Assembly (NCBI GenBank): GCA_964423925.1
Contig: CAYRGQ010000050.1
Location: 1 to 20,769, forward strand
Length of the DNA: 20,769 bases
Source of the DNA: CAYRGQ01 sp964423925
Lineage (GTDB): Bacteria; Bacteroidota; Bacteroidia; Sphingobacteriales; Sphingobacteriaceae
Direction of reading: 5' to 3'
Made by a program: the position numbers and the translations under genes. Each line of letters begins with the position of its first letter. The first letter of the stretch is position 1. This document shows, piece by piece, positions 1 through 8,398 of the stretch. A model generated the notes under the pieces. It saw only the letters and a list, made by a program, of their open reading frames with translations, did not search any database and was not told the origin of the DNA.

Positions 1-40
1 ACGAATGCGGAACCAAACAAGCCCCGCGCTTTAGGGACTG

Positions 41-70
41 CAAAGATATACAAACTTGTAATATTACAAA
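41..70 (-). promoter_or_regulatory. Bacteroidota-type promoter, leftward
   Basis: On the minus strand a perfect -7 box TATCTTTG (48 to 41) is preceded, 18 bases away, by a TTTG -33 element (70 to 67). This fits the TTTG-N17-23-TAnnTTTG promoter of Bacteroidota. No ATG follows within the 40 bases left of it, so the gene it drives starts beyond the left edge. A 14-bp palindrome lies between the two boxes. Confidence 0.6.
56..69. repeat. 14-bp perfect palindrome inside promoter
   Basis: TTGTAATATTACAA is its own reverse complement. It sits between the -33 and -7 boxes of the leftward promoter, where a bound repressor would block RNA polymerase. An operator role is inferred from position only. 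Confidence 0.5.
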
Positions 71-71
71 A

Positions 72-87
72 AAATTTTATAAAATTT
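72..87. repeat. 16-bp perfect AT palindrome
   Basis: AAATTTTATAAAATTT is a perfect inverted repeat just upstream of the leftward promoter and 145 bp before the barrel gene. It may be an operator, an UP-like element or simply an AT-rich divergent spacer. AT-rich DNA forms such palindromes by chance more easily than mixed sequence. Confidence 0.4.
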
Positions 88-148
88 GGCTAGTGGGCTA
101 GCGTGCCCTAATGCCATCGACAAACGGCGGCAGAAAGCGCCCAGCAAA

Positions 149-171
149 GGCCGGATTGCGGCAATCTGGCC
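149..171 (+). other. Stem-loop upstream of the barrel gene
   Basis: Ten base pairs (149-158 with 162-171, one of them G-U) enclose a three-base loop CGG. No T-run follows, so it is not an ordinary intrinsic terminator. It lies about 60 bases before the chosen ATG at 233, in the leader or just upstream of the transcription start. Confidence 0.4.
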
Positions 172-232
172 GCGGCAATACACCCCTGCCATTTGCGTTC
201 TTATCTGTATCTTCGCCCCGTATAGCTCGTGT

Positions 233-1381
233 ATGTTTGTTCGATTTTTCGCATTTCTGCTTTTTGTATTTGCTGGCCAGTCTCTACTGGCCCAAGAAAA
301 ACAGCGTATTTGGGACCACAAGCTTGTCAAGCGTTTCCTCTCATCCGAAAAGGACAGCTCGCGCTCGGCAGGATTCGTGGTCTTACCGGCACTTGGTTAC
401 GCGCAGGAAACCGGTCTGGAATTTGGTCTGGCCGGGGTGTACAATTTCTATGTAAACAAGGCTGACACCACGATACGCACATCGAACCTGACGTTTATAG
501 GCACGTTTACCACCCAGCGGCAGACCAACCTGAAGCTGACGGCCGACGTATGGTCGCCAGGCAACCTATATCATTACTTCGCCGAATTGCGTTTTCGGGA
601 TTTCCCTTTCAATTATTACGGTACAGGCAACGATACATGGCTTGCCGATGAGGATGTGGTCGTCATGCAGCTGGTGCGTATACGTGCGGAAGTCGAGCGC
701 CGCCTGGCTCCGAATTACTATACAGGGCTAGCGTTTGCCTTTGAGCATCTCGGATATACCGACCGCGAGGTCGGTGGTATATTCGAAGCGCTCCCTGCCG
801 TGCATCGGGAGGGCGGCTACTTCGCATCATTGGGCGTGACCCAGCTCTACGACACCCGCGATATTAACACGTACACCACACGGGGGTTCTTAGCCCGATT
901 AAAGTACAGCTATTCACCTGGCCTTGGCTCGCAGACCCACTTTAAGGGAAGCCTGGCCGAGATCGATCTCCGTGGTTTCGTCCCCTTATCTGCGCAAGTG
1001 ACCTTGGGACTGAACGGCGTAATGCGGAGCACGTGGGGAAAGAATGTACCCTTCTATGCCTATCACCAGATGGGAGGCGACATGATCATGCGTGGCTACT
1101 ACAACGGGCGGTACCGCGATCAAAACCTGCTGGCCACCCAAGCGGAGCTTCGTTATCGATTCCACCCGCGCATTGGGGTCGCCGGATTTGTGGGCACAGG
1201 AAGTACATTCCGCAAGGGTTTGGGCAACACGCGCTTCGTGCCATCCTATGGCGGAGGAATACGCTACTTTTTCGACTTAGAGCATAGCAGCAGTATCCGG
1301 CTCGAGTACGGAGTAGGTGAAAAACGTCCAGGAGAAAAACGCCAAGGGGGGTTCTATCTGTCGCTTAGCGAAGCGTTCTAG
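233..1381 (+). CDS. BamA/TamA-family outer membrane beta-barrel protein
   Basis: A predicted outer-membrane barrel of 382 residues. The frame is open from an ATG at 86, but I chose the ATG at 233 because it begins a clean signal peptide (basic residue near the start, hydrophobic core, cleavage after SLLA). The 49 upstream codons look like translated leader. The mature part has alternating polar and aromatic strands, the phrase MRGYYNGRYRDQN that corresponds to the conserved RGY/RGF strand motif of Omp85 barrels, and a C-terminal phenylalanine as expected for BAM-assembled proteins. There is no room for POTRA domains, so it is a barrel-only member and not BamA itself. Its function is unknown; such proteins are candidates for outer-membrane insertion or transport. 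It converges on rfbC with a 4-base overlap. Confidence 0.8.
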   Translation: MFVRFFAFLLFVFAGQSLLAQEKQRIWDHKLVKRFLSSEKDSSRSAGFVVLPALGYAQETGLEFGLAGVYNFYVNKADTTIRTSNLTFIGTFTTQRQTNLKLTADVWSPGNLYHYFAELRFRDFPFNYYGTGNDTWLADEDVVVMQLVRIRAEVERRLAPNYYTGLAFAFEHLGYTDREVGGIFEALPAVHREGGYFASLGVTQLYDTRDINTYTTRGFLARLKYSYSPGLGSQTHFKGSLAEIDLRGFVPLSAQVTLGLNGVMRSTWGKNVPFYAYHQMGGDMIMRGYYNGRYRDQNLLATQAELRYRFHPRIGVAGFVGTGSTFRKGLGNTRFVPSYGGGIRYFFDLEHSSSIRLEYGVGEKRPGEKRQGGFYLSLSEAF

Positions 1382-1923
1382 CCGAAGATTTCGTTAAACA
1401 GAGGCAACTGCTGGTCCTTTTCCGATACGACTTCCTCCCCAGTCGGAATCCGCCAATCAATTCCCAACACGGGATCTTTATAGGAAACACCAATTTCGGC
1501 CGATTTGTCGTAGTAGTTATCGCATTTGTAAAAAAATGTGGCCGACTCCGAGAGCACAGAAAAACCATGTAGGCATCCACGAGGCACTAAAAGCTGTCGC
1601 TTGTTGTCGGCTGTGAGTTCGACGGCGACATGTTGGCCAAAGGAGGCCGACTCCGGACGCGCATCAACGACCACATCGAGCACCCTTCCGGATAACACGC
1701 GTACCAGCTTGGCCTGTGCGGCCTCCCCTTTTTGGGCGTGCAACCCGCGTATTGTACCATAGCGCGAGTAAGATTCGTTGTCCTGCACAAAAGCCAGTTG
1801 GTGACCGGTCTCCTGCGCAAAGGCCTCTGCATTGAAACTCTCAAAAAAATAACCGCGTTCGTCTGCGAACACACGAGGCTCAATGACCACGCAACCGGCT
1901 AAAAGGGTAGGAATGATATTCAT
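1378..1923 (-). CDS. rfbC: dTDP-4-dehydrorhamnose 3,5-epimerase
   Basis: A cytosolic cupin-fold enzyme of 181 residues, the usual length for RmlC/RfbC. It epimerises dTDP-4-dehydro-6-deoxyglucose at C3 and C5 in dTDP-L-rhamnose synthesis. The conserved blocks are present: DERGYFFESFN (21-31), QDNESYSR followed by IRGLHAQKG with the catalytic base His62, the core strand GRVLDVVVDAR, VPRGCLHGF and KCDNYYDK with the expected tyrosine region. RGLHAQ replaces the common RGLHYQ or RGLHFQ. rfbA, rfbB and rfbD are not in the window, so it is an isolated copy. It seems to have its own promoter (box at 1952-1959) separating it from the operon upstream. Its TAG shares CTAG with the stop of the barrel gene. 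Confidence 0.93.
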   Translation of the reverse strand: MNIIPTLLAGCVVIEPRVFADERGYFFESFNAEAFAQETGHQLAFVQDNESYSRYGTIRGLHAQKGEAAQAKLVRVLSGRVLDVVVDARPESASFGQHVAVELTADNKRQLLVPRGCLHGFSVLSESATFFYKCDNYYDKSAEIGVSYKDPVLGIDWRIPTGEEVVSEKDQQLPLFNEIFG

Positions 1924-1951
1924 GTTAATTTGTGCCCTGTTTAGGAAGAGT

Positions 1952-1959
1952 CAAAACTA
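1952..1959 (-). promoter_or_regulatory. Likely rfbC promoter (-7 box)
   Basis: TAGTTTTG on the minus strand matches TAnnTTTG and lies 28 bases upstream of the rfbC ATG, preceded by an eight-base T tract. I see no clear -33 TTG at the right spacing, so support is moderate. Within the 99-base gap 1924-2022 this is the only recognisable signal. Confidence 0.4.
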
Positions 1960-2022
1960 GAAAAAAAATCGTTGTTGAGAAATGCCTACAAGCGAGGGTC
2001 GGTACCAAGCGCCGCTGCTGAG

Positions 2023-2712
2023 CTATTCGCCGCACGTAACGACAATGGACGACAGTAACTCGCGAGCCGTCGTTAGGCCAGTCAGATCCGTTACGATAGT
2101 GTCGGCGAAGAAAACTTGTTCTGTGCGACCAAACAGTTCGGGCGTGTTGGATTCGCCGGGCAGGGCGACGATCTCTCCGCGATAGACCAGCGAAGGCTGC
2201 CCGTTTCCATCCGGATCAAACTGACCGTCTTGGTGAAAGTGAGGAAAGGCGTGATTATAGTCCCCCGCCACGTTTACTTCAACGAAGTAGTGCCAGCGTG
2301 AGCCTCGACTGACTGACGTCTGCACCTCCACTGTAACTTCCCGACGGGTGGGTCCGGTGATGGCGTCTGCCACGGGATGCCTCATCGTAGGAAAGTCGGT
2401 CCGGTTGCTTTCGGCGCGGTATGCCATAACCCAAGCGGGCAACGCTACGGGAACGCCGACCTTACCTTCGAAATTTCCCGTTCCGGTTTTTTGTGTCACG
2501 TAGACCGTCCTAGTTTCCCCGGTTTCGGCATCCTGTATCCAAACCCCGATTTGTGGAGGTTCGCCGAACGCGGACCGCTCATACACTGATGGGTCTTGCG
2601 TGATGTGGAAGGAAATTAGAACCTCGTCCTCCAGATGGTTTCCAAAACACCTCTTCCCTCCCGTGGCGAGGCTCGCAAGAGCAAGGCTCAACAAGACGAT
2701 AACAAGTTTCAT
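2023..2712 (-). CDS. Secreted DUF2271-like protein
   Basis: A 229-residue exported protein, last gene of operon 2. I start it at the ATG at 2712, not the in-frame ATG at 2748. The former begins directly with a signal peptide (MKLVIVLLSLALASLATGG) and overlaps the TGA of the preceding gene as ATGA, which suggests translational coupling. The mature part is predicted beta-rich. Phrases such as IGVWIQDAETGETRTVYVTQKTG, LPAWVMAY, GPTRREVTVEVQ and GQPSLVYRGEI resemble DUF2271-type periplasmic proteins of Bacteroidota. DUF2271 members often accompany PepSY or redox proteins and have no proven activity. A cysteine follows the signal but no lipobox, so it is probably soluble. Family assignment is from memory of motifs and is moderate; the biochemical role is unknown. 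Confidence 0.72.
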   Translation of the reverse strand: MKLVIVLLSLALASLATGGKRCFGNHLEDEVLISFHITQDPSVYERSAFGEPPQIGVWIQDAETGETRTVYVTQKTGTGNFEGKVGVPVALPAWVMAYRAESNRTDFPTMRHPVADAITGPTRREVTVEVQTSVSRGSRWHYFVEVNVAGDYNHAFPHFHQDGQFDPDGNGQPSLVYRGEIVALPGESNTPELFGRTEQVFFADTIVTDLTGLTTARELLSSIVVTCGE

Positions 2713-4016
2713 ATCGCCTTCACCTTGGACGGCGGGCGAGTCTTCCATTTGTCTCGCGTGAAATCCGGAAAATCGACCGGCCGGCTCTTGTTATCCGCTG
2801 ACTTCTCACTCAATTCGGTAATGATACTCCACGTAACTGCATCGTATACATCGATGGGTGCTTCGGTTTTGTTCCGCACGGCGGTGACAAAATCGAGGAA
2901 GCATAGGTAATCGCTCCCTCCGTGCCCAGACTGGCGGGCGATCTCGCCGTACTTGCGCCAGTTCGGATGGTCGTACTCCTCCAGATAGTTGCTCGCTGGT
3001 TCCCACTGGTGGGCCGGACTACGATCTTCGAGATGGATTTTATCGAGCGTACCCGAATAAATTCCAGACGTCCCCTGCACTCGCCAAATAAAGTCCACAG
3101 GACGCGGATTTTGCGTATCGTAATACAAGGTGATGGATACGCCGCTATGCGTACGTATCAGGGTTGTATTGACATCGCCCATGCGGTAGTTGAGTTTCGT
3201 ACTGGGGTGGTCTTTGCCGCCAATCCGTTCGGCATAGTGCTTCATGCCGGCAGCCCGGCTACTCATGGATACCAAGTAGTCAAGTCGATCCCCCCTATTC
3301 ACGTTGAGCCACTGCGACGCAGGTCCTATGGCGTGCGTAGGGTAATGGTTGCCATTGTGCTTTAGTTTGACATTCCCCCGCCACAATAGATCTCCGTTGG
3401 CATCAAAATTAACATACCGAGCGTCGTGCTGATAGCCCACTTCGCAATGCGTCAGCACCCCGAATGCCTGCTGTTGTACCATGTTGAGAATCATCTGCAC
3501 GTTGCGCATATAGCAATAATTCTCCATTAGCATACAGGGCACGCCCGTTTTTTCGGACGTTTCGACCAGCTCCCAAGCCTCTTCCATCGTCGAGCATGCC
3601 GGCATCTCGGTCGCCCCGAATTTGCCTGCACGCATGGAAGCCAGCATGACGGGTGTATGCAAGTCGAAGGGGGTGGCGGTGTATACAGCATCTAGATCGC
3701 CCTGTTCCACGAGTCGTCGGTAGTCCTCTGGACCTTGGCTGTAGCCCCGCGGCTTGGGTTGGCCAGCTTGGGTCACTAGGCGCTGACCGCGCTCGACACG
3801 CTCTTTAACAATGTCGCATATCGCTACGATCTGAACTCCCGGAATGCTTAAGGCGACATTCAGCATTCCCATACCGCGCCCGCCTACACCCACAAAGCCA
3901 ATTCGGACTGGCTTCTCACTGGATGTCGCCAAAAACGGAAGCGCCGAGGAGGCAGCAAGCAAACCCGCCTTTTTTAAGAAATCACGTCGATCAGACGTAG
4001 CGTTAAATCGATTCAT
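2709..4016 (-). CDS. Tat-exported Gfo/Idh/MocA protein of GH109 type
   Basis: A 435-residue protein with a Tat signal (DRRDFLKK at 9-16, then a hydrophobic stretch to about residue 30), so it is folded with its cofactor before export to the periplasm. The Rossmann loop GFVGVGGRGMG (40-50) binds NAD. The C-terminal part carries the glycosidase-family-109 blocks GYQHDAR (194-200), NHYPTHAIGP with Tyr225 and His228, EYDHPNW and VYDAVTWS; Tyr225/His228 match the numbering of Elizabethkingia NagA. GH109 enzymes use enzyme-bound NAD to oxidise the sugar transiently at C3 and eliminate the aglycone. The EKP lysine of true dehydrogenases is replaced (TEMPA, 136-140), as in GH109. Alpha-N-acetylgalactosaminidase is the founding activity, but the substrate here is unproven. 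It starts 16 bases after the cupredoxin-fusion gene. Confidence 0.88.
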   Translation of the reverse strand: MNRFNATSDRRDFLKKAGLLAASSALPFLATSSEKPVRIGFVGVGGRGMGMLNVALSIPGVQIVAICDIVKERVERGQRLVTQAGQPKPRGYSQGPEDYRRLVEQGDLDAVYTATPFDLHTPVMLASMRAGKFGATEMPACSTMEEAWELVETSEKTGVPCMLMENYCYMRNVQMILNMVQQQAFGVLTHCEVGYQHDARYVNFDANGDLLWRGNVKLKHNGNHYPTHAIGPASQWLNVNRGDRLDYLVSMSSRAAGMKHYAERIGGKDHPSTKLNYRMGDVNTTLIRTHSGVSITLYYDTQNPRPVDFIWRVQGTSGIYSGTLDKIHLEDRSPAHQWEPASNYLEEYDHPNWRKYGEIARQSGHGGSDYLCFLDFVTAVRNKTEAPIDVYDAVTWSIITELSEKSADNKSRPVDFPDFTRDKWKTRPPSKVKAI

Positions 4017-4032
4017 GATGCATAGATTTGAG

Positions 4033-7000
4033 TTAGTTTACAATCAACACGCCACGCATAATGCGCCAATGTCCGGGAAAGGTACAGATATAGGGATACT
4101 CACCCGGCTCTGCAGGCGCGACGAAATCCAGCTGATAGGTTTCACCGGCATTTACCAGCGGCGTGGCATGCAGTACTTCAGGGATATCCGGCACAAAATG
4201 TTTGTCGTACGCATCCGGCAATACGGACATTTCATCGGCCGCAGTCCCGATTTTCTCCAAGCTTCCAGGGACGCCAATGACGATGTTATGCGCCATTTGG
4301 TCGTCATTGGAAAATATGAGTGATACGGCCTTTCCTGCCGGTACGTGCAGGACTTCCTGGTCAAAGATCATTTTTCCGGGCGGCGCGCTAAGCTGAAGCA
4401 CGACCTCGTTTAGCGCCTGCCCGTCGGGCCCAGCATGCTGCGGGGCGGGCGGCGGTGTCAGGATATCGAGATGTGCTTCCCGAAAGCGTTTAACGGCGGG
4501 CACCCCGGCCAACTGTTCGAAATCCTCGTGCGAGAGCGGCTCCACGCCGTATTTGGGATACGTGGGATCTTCAGTGATGAAGCCTGGTACCTGCAGCTCC
4601 GCCGCCGAGGCCAAGGGTCTAAGCAGGGCGTAAGCTTTTTCGGGCTCATCTGCCAAGAAATCGTTGTCCTTGCGGAACATTTCCATCCACACGGGCTTTA
4701 GGTGCTTAAACGACTCGGCAAGCGCGTAGCCGATGTAGTCGTCGACTGGCAATTCCGTTGCGGCCAACAACGCCTGCACGGTCGTGTCGGACTCGAAATG
4801 ACTCAACGCTACGATAGCTTCCAGCCTGACCCGCGGCGACGGGTCTTGCGACATGGCAATCAATCGGTCATGCGCATCGGTAACGCGATCTGCCCAGTAA
4901 AACAATACGCGCGTAGCGGCCGCCCGCACCCCAGGACGTTCACTTCCGAGTAATTCTTCAAGCAGGGTGCCGTTCGGTTCATTGAGTTGTTGGTGCACCC
5001 AAAGCGCCTCTAGCTTATGTTGTTCGACCTCGGGATCGGACGTATCCAGCCCCTGGATCCATCCACCAAGCGCATCCAACACCTCGCTAACCGGAAAATC
5101 ACGCAACCGAACGCGCGCGCGGTACCGAGCACGGTCTTCATACACCTTGAGTTGGTCCAACACGTCCTCAACATCCAGCTTGGTCAAATCGACGATCTCC
5201 AATGCCGGCATGTCTTTATGGCTTATGCGCCAAATCCGACCGCGTGTGTGATCGCGATTGGGGTCTCTGAACGCCTGTTCACCATGTTGGATGATGGGAC
5301 TGTACCAGTCCACCACATACAGTGCGCCATCCGGACCAAATTGCAGGTCGACGGGACGAAAATTGGGATCAGTGGAATGCAATAACGGGGCGATTTCGTC
5401 CGCTGCAATACCACTTCCCGCCTCATAGGGCCGATGCTGACGTACGCCTTGGAACCCAATAAATGTGTTGAGTAGGATATTGCCTTGTGCGTCTTCGGGA
5501 AATGCGCGGCTCGAAATGATTTCGATGCCACAGGTCTTGGGTTTGGCAGTGGCTGTCAGGAAATCCTTCATCACCATGTGCTTCTTGGGGTAGTCAATGG
5601 CGACGGCTAGCGGCGGGGCAAAATAGTTCATTCCGGTGGAGACATCGGCAATCAGATGCGTCCCCTCCCGGGTGAATACTTGCCCCCAAGGGTTAGCGTA
5701 GGGATAAGATATATACTCGTCGAACTTCATGGTACGCGGCTCATAACGCCACGTATTGCCATAAGCTCCCCGACGAGGTCCATACGGGGTTTCCACCTGC
5801 GTGTGTAGGAACGTCCCCATGTGCATGTACAGGGCACCATCCGGACCCCAGGTGTACGTATTGAGGGTATGATGTGAGTCTTCGGTGCCAAACCCGGACA
5901 ACAAGGTTTGTCGGGAGTCTGCTCGACCGTCTCCGTCGGTATCCTTTAGGAACACAAAATCCGGCGCTTGCGTCACGTACACGCCGCCGTCGCCCAGTTC
6001 AAACCCCAGGGGAAGGTATAAGCTATCCGCAAACACCGTGTGCTTATCGGCCTTGCCGTCGCGGTCGGTATCTTCCAGCACGATGATTTTGTCGTTGGGC
6101 GGGTTTCCTGGCGTATAATGCGGATAGGAGGGCATGGTAGCCACCCACAGCCGTCCCTGGGTATCGAAGGTGATGGAAACCGGATTCGGCATGGGGAAGT
6201 CCAACTCCGACGCAAACAACTCTATCTGATAGCCCTCCGGCAGGACGAAACTCGCTTTGGCGGCATCCAGCTCCGCTCGGGTAGAGGGACGGCTATCCGT
6301 TGGCGCTGCCTCCTTGCCTGACGCGACGACCTCCCTGGCAGCCTGGAGCTCCGAGGCCTTACTCCCCGTGCCACTCGCCCAGAGCACACTGTCCAGCCTT
6401 GCCACCATGCCATCAATCTTTTGGAGCTCAGCGGGGAGAGCTGAGCCACCGGCCCATTCGCGACGACGGCCGTAGATATACTCACCGTTTTGGGCTTTGT
6501 GGCGGAAGAAGAAGTGTTGGTTTTTCAAACGGACTAATTCCCGTAGTTGCTCCATATCATCGTCTTGCGTCCATGAGGCTAGCGGAAATCCGAGTTCCTT
6601 GGCCATGATTTCGCTTGCGATGCGGTATCCCTCGTCGGTCAAGTGGATGCCGTTGACGGTAATGGATGTAGTCACGTCGCCCATGATTTTCTTCGTGGGT
6701 GTATAGAGGTCGATAAAACGGATGCCGAGCGATTCGGCAACGTCAGCCATCCCACGCGTATAAGCTTTGAGGTCCTTATTGTGGGCTCGGGGGTCCGGCA
6801 GCGGCGATTCCAGCTTTTCGTGCGCAATAGGCGACACCAAGATAATCTCTGGGTGGGTGTTACCGTCATACTGCTGGCTTTGCATGTCAGCGAGCATGGC
6901 GTGCAGGTCGCGTTTAAAGGCGGCTAGGCTGTCGGGGCCTTTGAACGATTCGTTCATGCCAAAGCAGACGAGGATAATATTGGCCTGTTGTTGGCGCAGA

Positions 7001-7284
7001 TGTTCGTCGAGCGTTCCGAAGTTCAGTGGTCGGGGCCGGAGGTTCACCTCATCCGCACTCCATCCGAGGTTTCGGACTCGCAGATTGCGCTCAGGGAAGC
7101 TGGCATGCAGCAAGGCTTCGAAATAATTATTGCGTTGCAGGCCCTCCGCGAAGGAGTTACCGATGACAATGATATTGCTTTGGGGCGCGGGGTCCAAAGT
7201 CCAGGATCGACGTTCGCCGGTACAAGCTAATAACATGAAAAGTAGCGCAAGCAATGATCCCGCGCAGAAGTTACGGTTGGTCAT
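4033..7284 (-). CDS. SGNH hydrolase / propeller dehydrogenase-like / HEAT / azurin-like cupredoxin lipoprotein
   Basis: A large multidomain lipoprotein of 1083 residues. The frame extends to an ATG at 7389, but that would overlap the upstream gene by 83 bases. The ATG at 7284 begins a lipoprotein signal (FMLLAC, lipid Cys21). Domains in order: SGNH hydrolase (about 36-240; Ser44 in GNSF, Asn111 in GMNES, His214 in NGIHL), a coiled linker, a beta-propeller of the 'putative membrane-bound dehydrogenase' type (TIGR02604-like, about 345-700) with Ca-binding-like DTDRDGKAD and DTDGDGRAD loops and NPWG and VVDWYSPIIQHGE blocks, HEAT repeats (about 720-900), and a C-terminal cupredoxin. The last has His999, Cys1067, His1072 and Met1076 in azurin spacing (CTFPGHWRIM), a complete type-1 copper site. 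Likely role: extracytoplasmic sugar deacylation and oxidation with copper as electron acceptor. Enzymatic activity of the propeller is inferred. Confidence 0.9.
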   Translation of the reverse strand: MTNRNFCAGSLLALLFMLLACTGERRSWTLDPAPQSNIIVIGNSFAEGLQRNNYFEALLHASFPERNLRVRNLGWSADEVNLRPRPLNFGTLDEHLRQQQANIILVCFGMNESFKGPDSLAAFKRDLHAMLADMQSQQYDGNTHPEIILVSPIAHEKLESPLPDPRAHNKDLKAYTRGMADVAESLGIRFIDLYTPTKKIMGDVTTSITVNGIHLTDEGYRIASEIMAKELGFPLASWTQDDDMEQLRELVRLKNQHFFFRHKAQNGEYIYGRRREWAGGSALPAELQKIDGMVARLDSVLWASGTGSKASELQAAREVVASGKEAAPTDSRPSTRAELDAAKASFVLPEGYQIELFASELDFPMPNPVSITFDTQGRLWVATMPSYPHYTPGNPPNDKIIVLEDTDRDGKADKHTVFADSLYLPLGFELGDGGVYVTQAPDFVFLKDTDGDGRADSRQTLLSGFGTEDSHHTLNTYTWGPDGALYMHMGTFLHTQVETPYGPRRGAYGNTWRYEPRTMKFDEYISYPYANPWGQVFTREGTHLIADVSTGMNYFAPPLAVAIDYPKKHMVMKDFLTATAKPKTCGIEIISSRAFPEDAQGNILLNTFIGFQGVRQHRPYEAGSGIAADEIAPLLHSTDPNFRPVDLQFGPDGALYVVDWYSPIIQHGEQAFRDPNRDHTRGRIWRISHKDMPALEIVDLTKLDVEDVLDQLKVYEDRARYRARVRLRDFPVSEVLDALGGWIQGLDTSDPEVEQHKLEALWVHQQLNEPNGTLLEELLGSERPGVRAAATRVLFYWADRVTDAHDRLIAMSQDPSPRVRLEAIVALSHFESDTTVQALLAATELPVDDYIGYALAESFKHLKPVWMEMFRKDNDFLADEPEKAYALLRPLASAAELQVPGFITEDPTYPKYGVEPLSHEDFEQLAGVPAVKRFREAHLDILTPPPAPQHAGPDGQALNEVVLQLSAPPGKMIFDQEVLHVPAGKAVSLIFSNDDQMAHNIVIGVPGSLEKIGTAADEMSVLPDAYDKHFVPDIPEVLHATPLVNAGETYQLDFVAPAEPGEYPYICTFPGHWRIMRGVLIVN

Positions 7285-7306
7285 GAAAGTATTGAGGTTA
7301 GGGATA

Positions 7307-8398
7307 TCAAGGATGAATGTATGCGTCAATATACGGATAAAGGAAGTCGGCGTAACGGAGGTACCCCAGGTCGGTGAAGTGCACGCCATCGATGGTCGCT
7401 TCGCCGTCTACGCCAATCATGCCTAATGCCGGCACCAGGTGAATGTTGCGTTCGCCGCCAGACACCAACGCGTTAAATACGCGTTTGAGGGCGTCATTTT
7501 TGGCTTCGATGCCCTGCTTTAGGCGCTGATCAAACACCGAATGCGGATAAATAGGGTTTTCGACAAAAAGGATAGCTGTTTCGGGATGTTTCTCTCGGAT
7601 GATGCGGTAGAATTTCTCGGTCCGCTCTAAGATGAGGTCGACATCGACATTCGGCATGAAGTCGAGAATAATCAACGAGGCTTCCTTGGAGGCGATTAGC
7701 TCAGCAATCTCATAATCCAAGCGGGCATTGCCGCTGAAGCCCAGATTGATAAACTCCCGATTGAAACGTCGCGTAAGAATGTTGGTGTGGGCCATACCCG
7801 GCCGGGTGGCGCATCCGCCCTGCAGGATGCTAGTGCCATAGCATACGACCGGTTTGTGGGATATGGGAAGGGCTACTTCGGGATTCGCGACGAACGCTAG
7901 GGAGTCTACACCGATCTGCACATCGACGACGCCATCATAAAGGGGAAAGAAAAGCATAAATTCTTGCGCAGAACCGTCCATATTGGCGATAATCAGTGCT
8001 TCGTGATCTGTGCTATTCAGACGGGGCCGGGCGGAATTGACAAATGTCCATTGCCCATCTCTCAGGGCATACAAATCGAAACCCTTGATGCCGGTTTCCG
8101 TCATGTGGTTCATGGAGGTGTTTTGCAAAACCTGCCATTTCAAACCGACGGAGGTGCTGTTCGAACGGAACCGCAAGTACAGTCCCGCCGTATTTTTGCC
8201 CAAGTTCCACACTGGCTCGCGCGACACGCCCTTCAATGCGACCGGCAGCCGCTCGTAGCGGGTTTCAGTCGCCTCATCCATCTTGCCGTACAAGGGCAGA
8301 TGGTCAACAGCATGGTATTTTAATTGGGAATATCCGGGCAACCAAAAAGCGAGAAGCCCGATGATGGTGAACATCGTATATATTCTCATACCGTTCAT
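7307..8398 (-). CDS. Secreted GxDLY-type SGNH/GDSL hydrolase
   Basis: A secreted esterase-like protein of 363 residues. The start at 8398 shares one base with the SDR stop (TAATG), supporting coupled translation; a signal peptide ends near residue 24 (PGYSQ). The N-terminal beta-sandwich carries the signature GFDLY (106-110) of the GxDLY domain (PF14607). The C-terminal half is a Lipase_GDSL_3-like SGNH fold: YGTSILQGG with nucleophile Ser190, NLGFSGNARLD (block II), and DGVHFTDLGY with Asp337 and His340. The catalytic Ser, Asp and His all appear intact. Known members act as acetyl-ester hydrolases on plant polysaccharides. Twenty-two bases downstream is a protein with a second, unrelated-looking SGNH domain. 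Confidence 0.9.
   Translation of the reverse strand: MNGMRIYTMFTIIGLLAFWLPGYSQLKYHAVDHLPLYGKMDEATETRYERLPVALKGVSREPVWNLGKNTAGLYLRFRSNSTSVGLKWQVLQNTSMNHMTETGIKGFDLYALRDGQWTFVNSARPRLNSTDHEALIIANMDGSAQEFMLFFPLYDGVVDVQIGVDSLAFVANPEVALPISHKPVVCYGTSILQGGCATRPGMAHTNILTRRFNREFINLGFSGNARLDYEIAELIASKEASLIILDFMPNVDVDLILERTEKFYRIIREKHPETAILFVENPIYPHSVFDQRLKQGIEAKNDALKRVFNALVSGGERNIHLVPALGMIGVDGEATIDGVHFTDLGYLRYADFLYPYIDAYIHP

Noticed and set aside
86..232. N-terminal extension of the barrel gene from the ATG at 86
   Set aside because: The 49 residues are unlike a signal or mature protein, would bury the clear signal peptide starting at 233, and cover the stem-loop and part of the promoter region.
1961..2022. 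Intrinsic terminator after the DUF2271-like gene
   Set aside because: There is an eight-base T tract on the minus strand, but no convincing stem directly before it.
2713..2748. ATG at 2748 for the DUF2271-like gene
   Set aside because: It adds 12 charged or polar residues before the signal peptide; the ATGA junction at 2712 is a better start.
2635..2910. Plus-strand open frames opposite the Gfo/Idh/MocA, propeller and dehydratase genes
   Set aside because: Long antisense frames are expected opposite moderately GC-rich genes; none shows a recognisable domain, and all lie within well-supported genes.
7285..7389. Upstream ATG at 7389 for the cupredoxin fusion
   Set aside because: It would overlap the GxDLY hydrolase gene by 83 bases and displace the lipoprotein signal that begins exactly at 7284.
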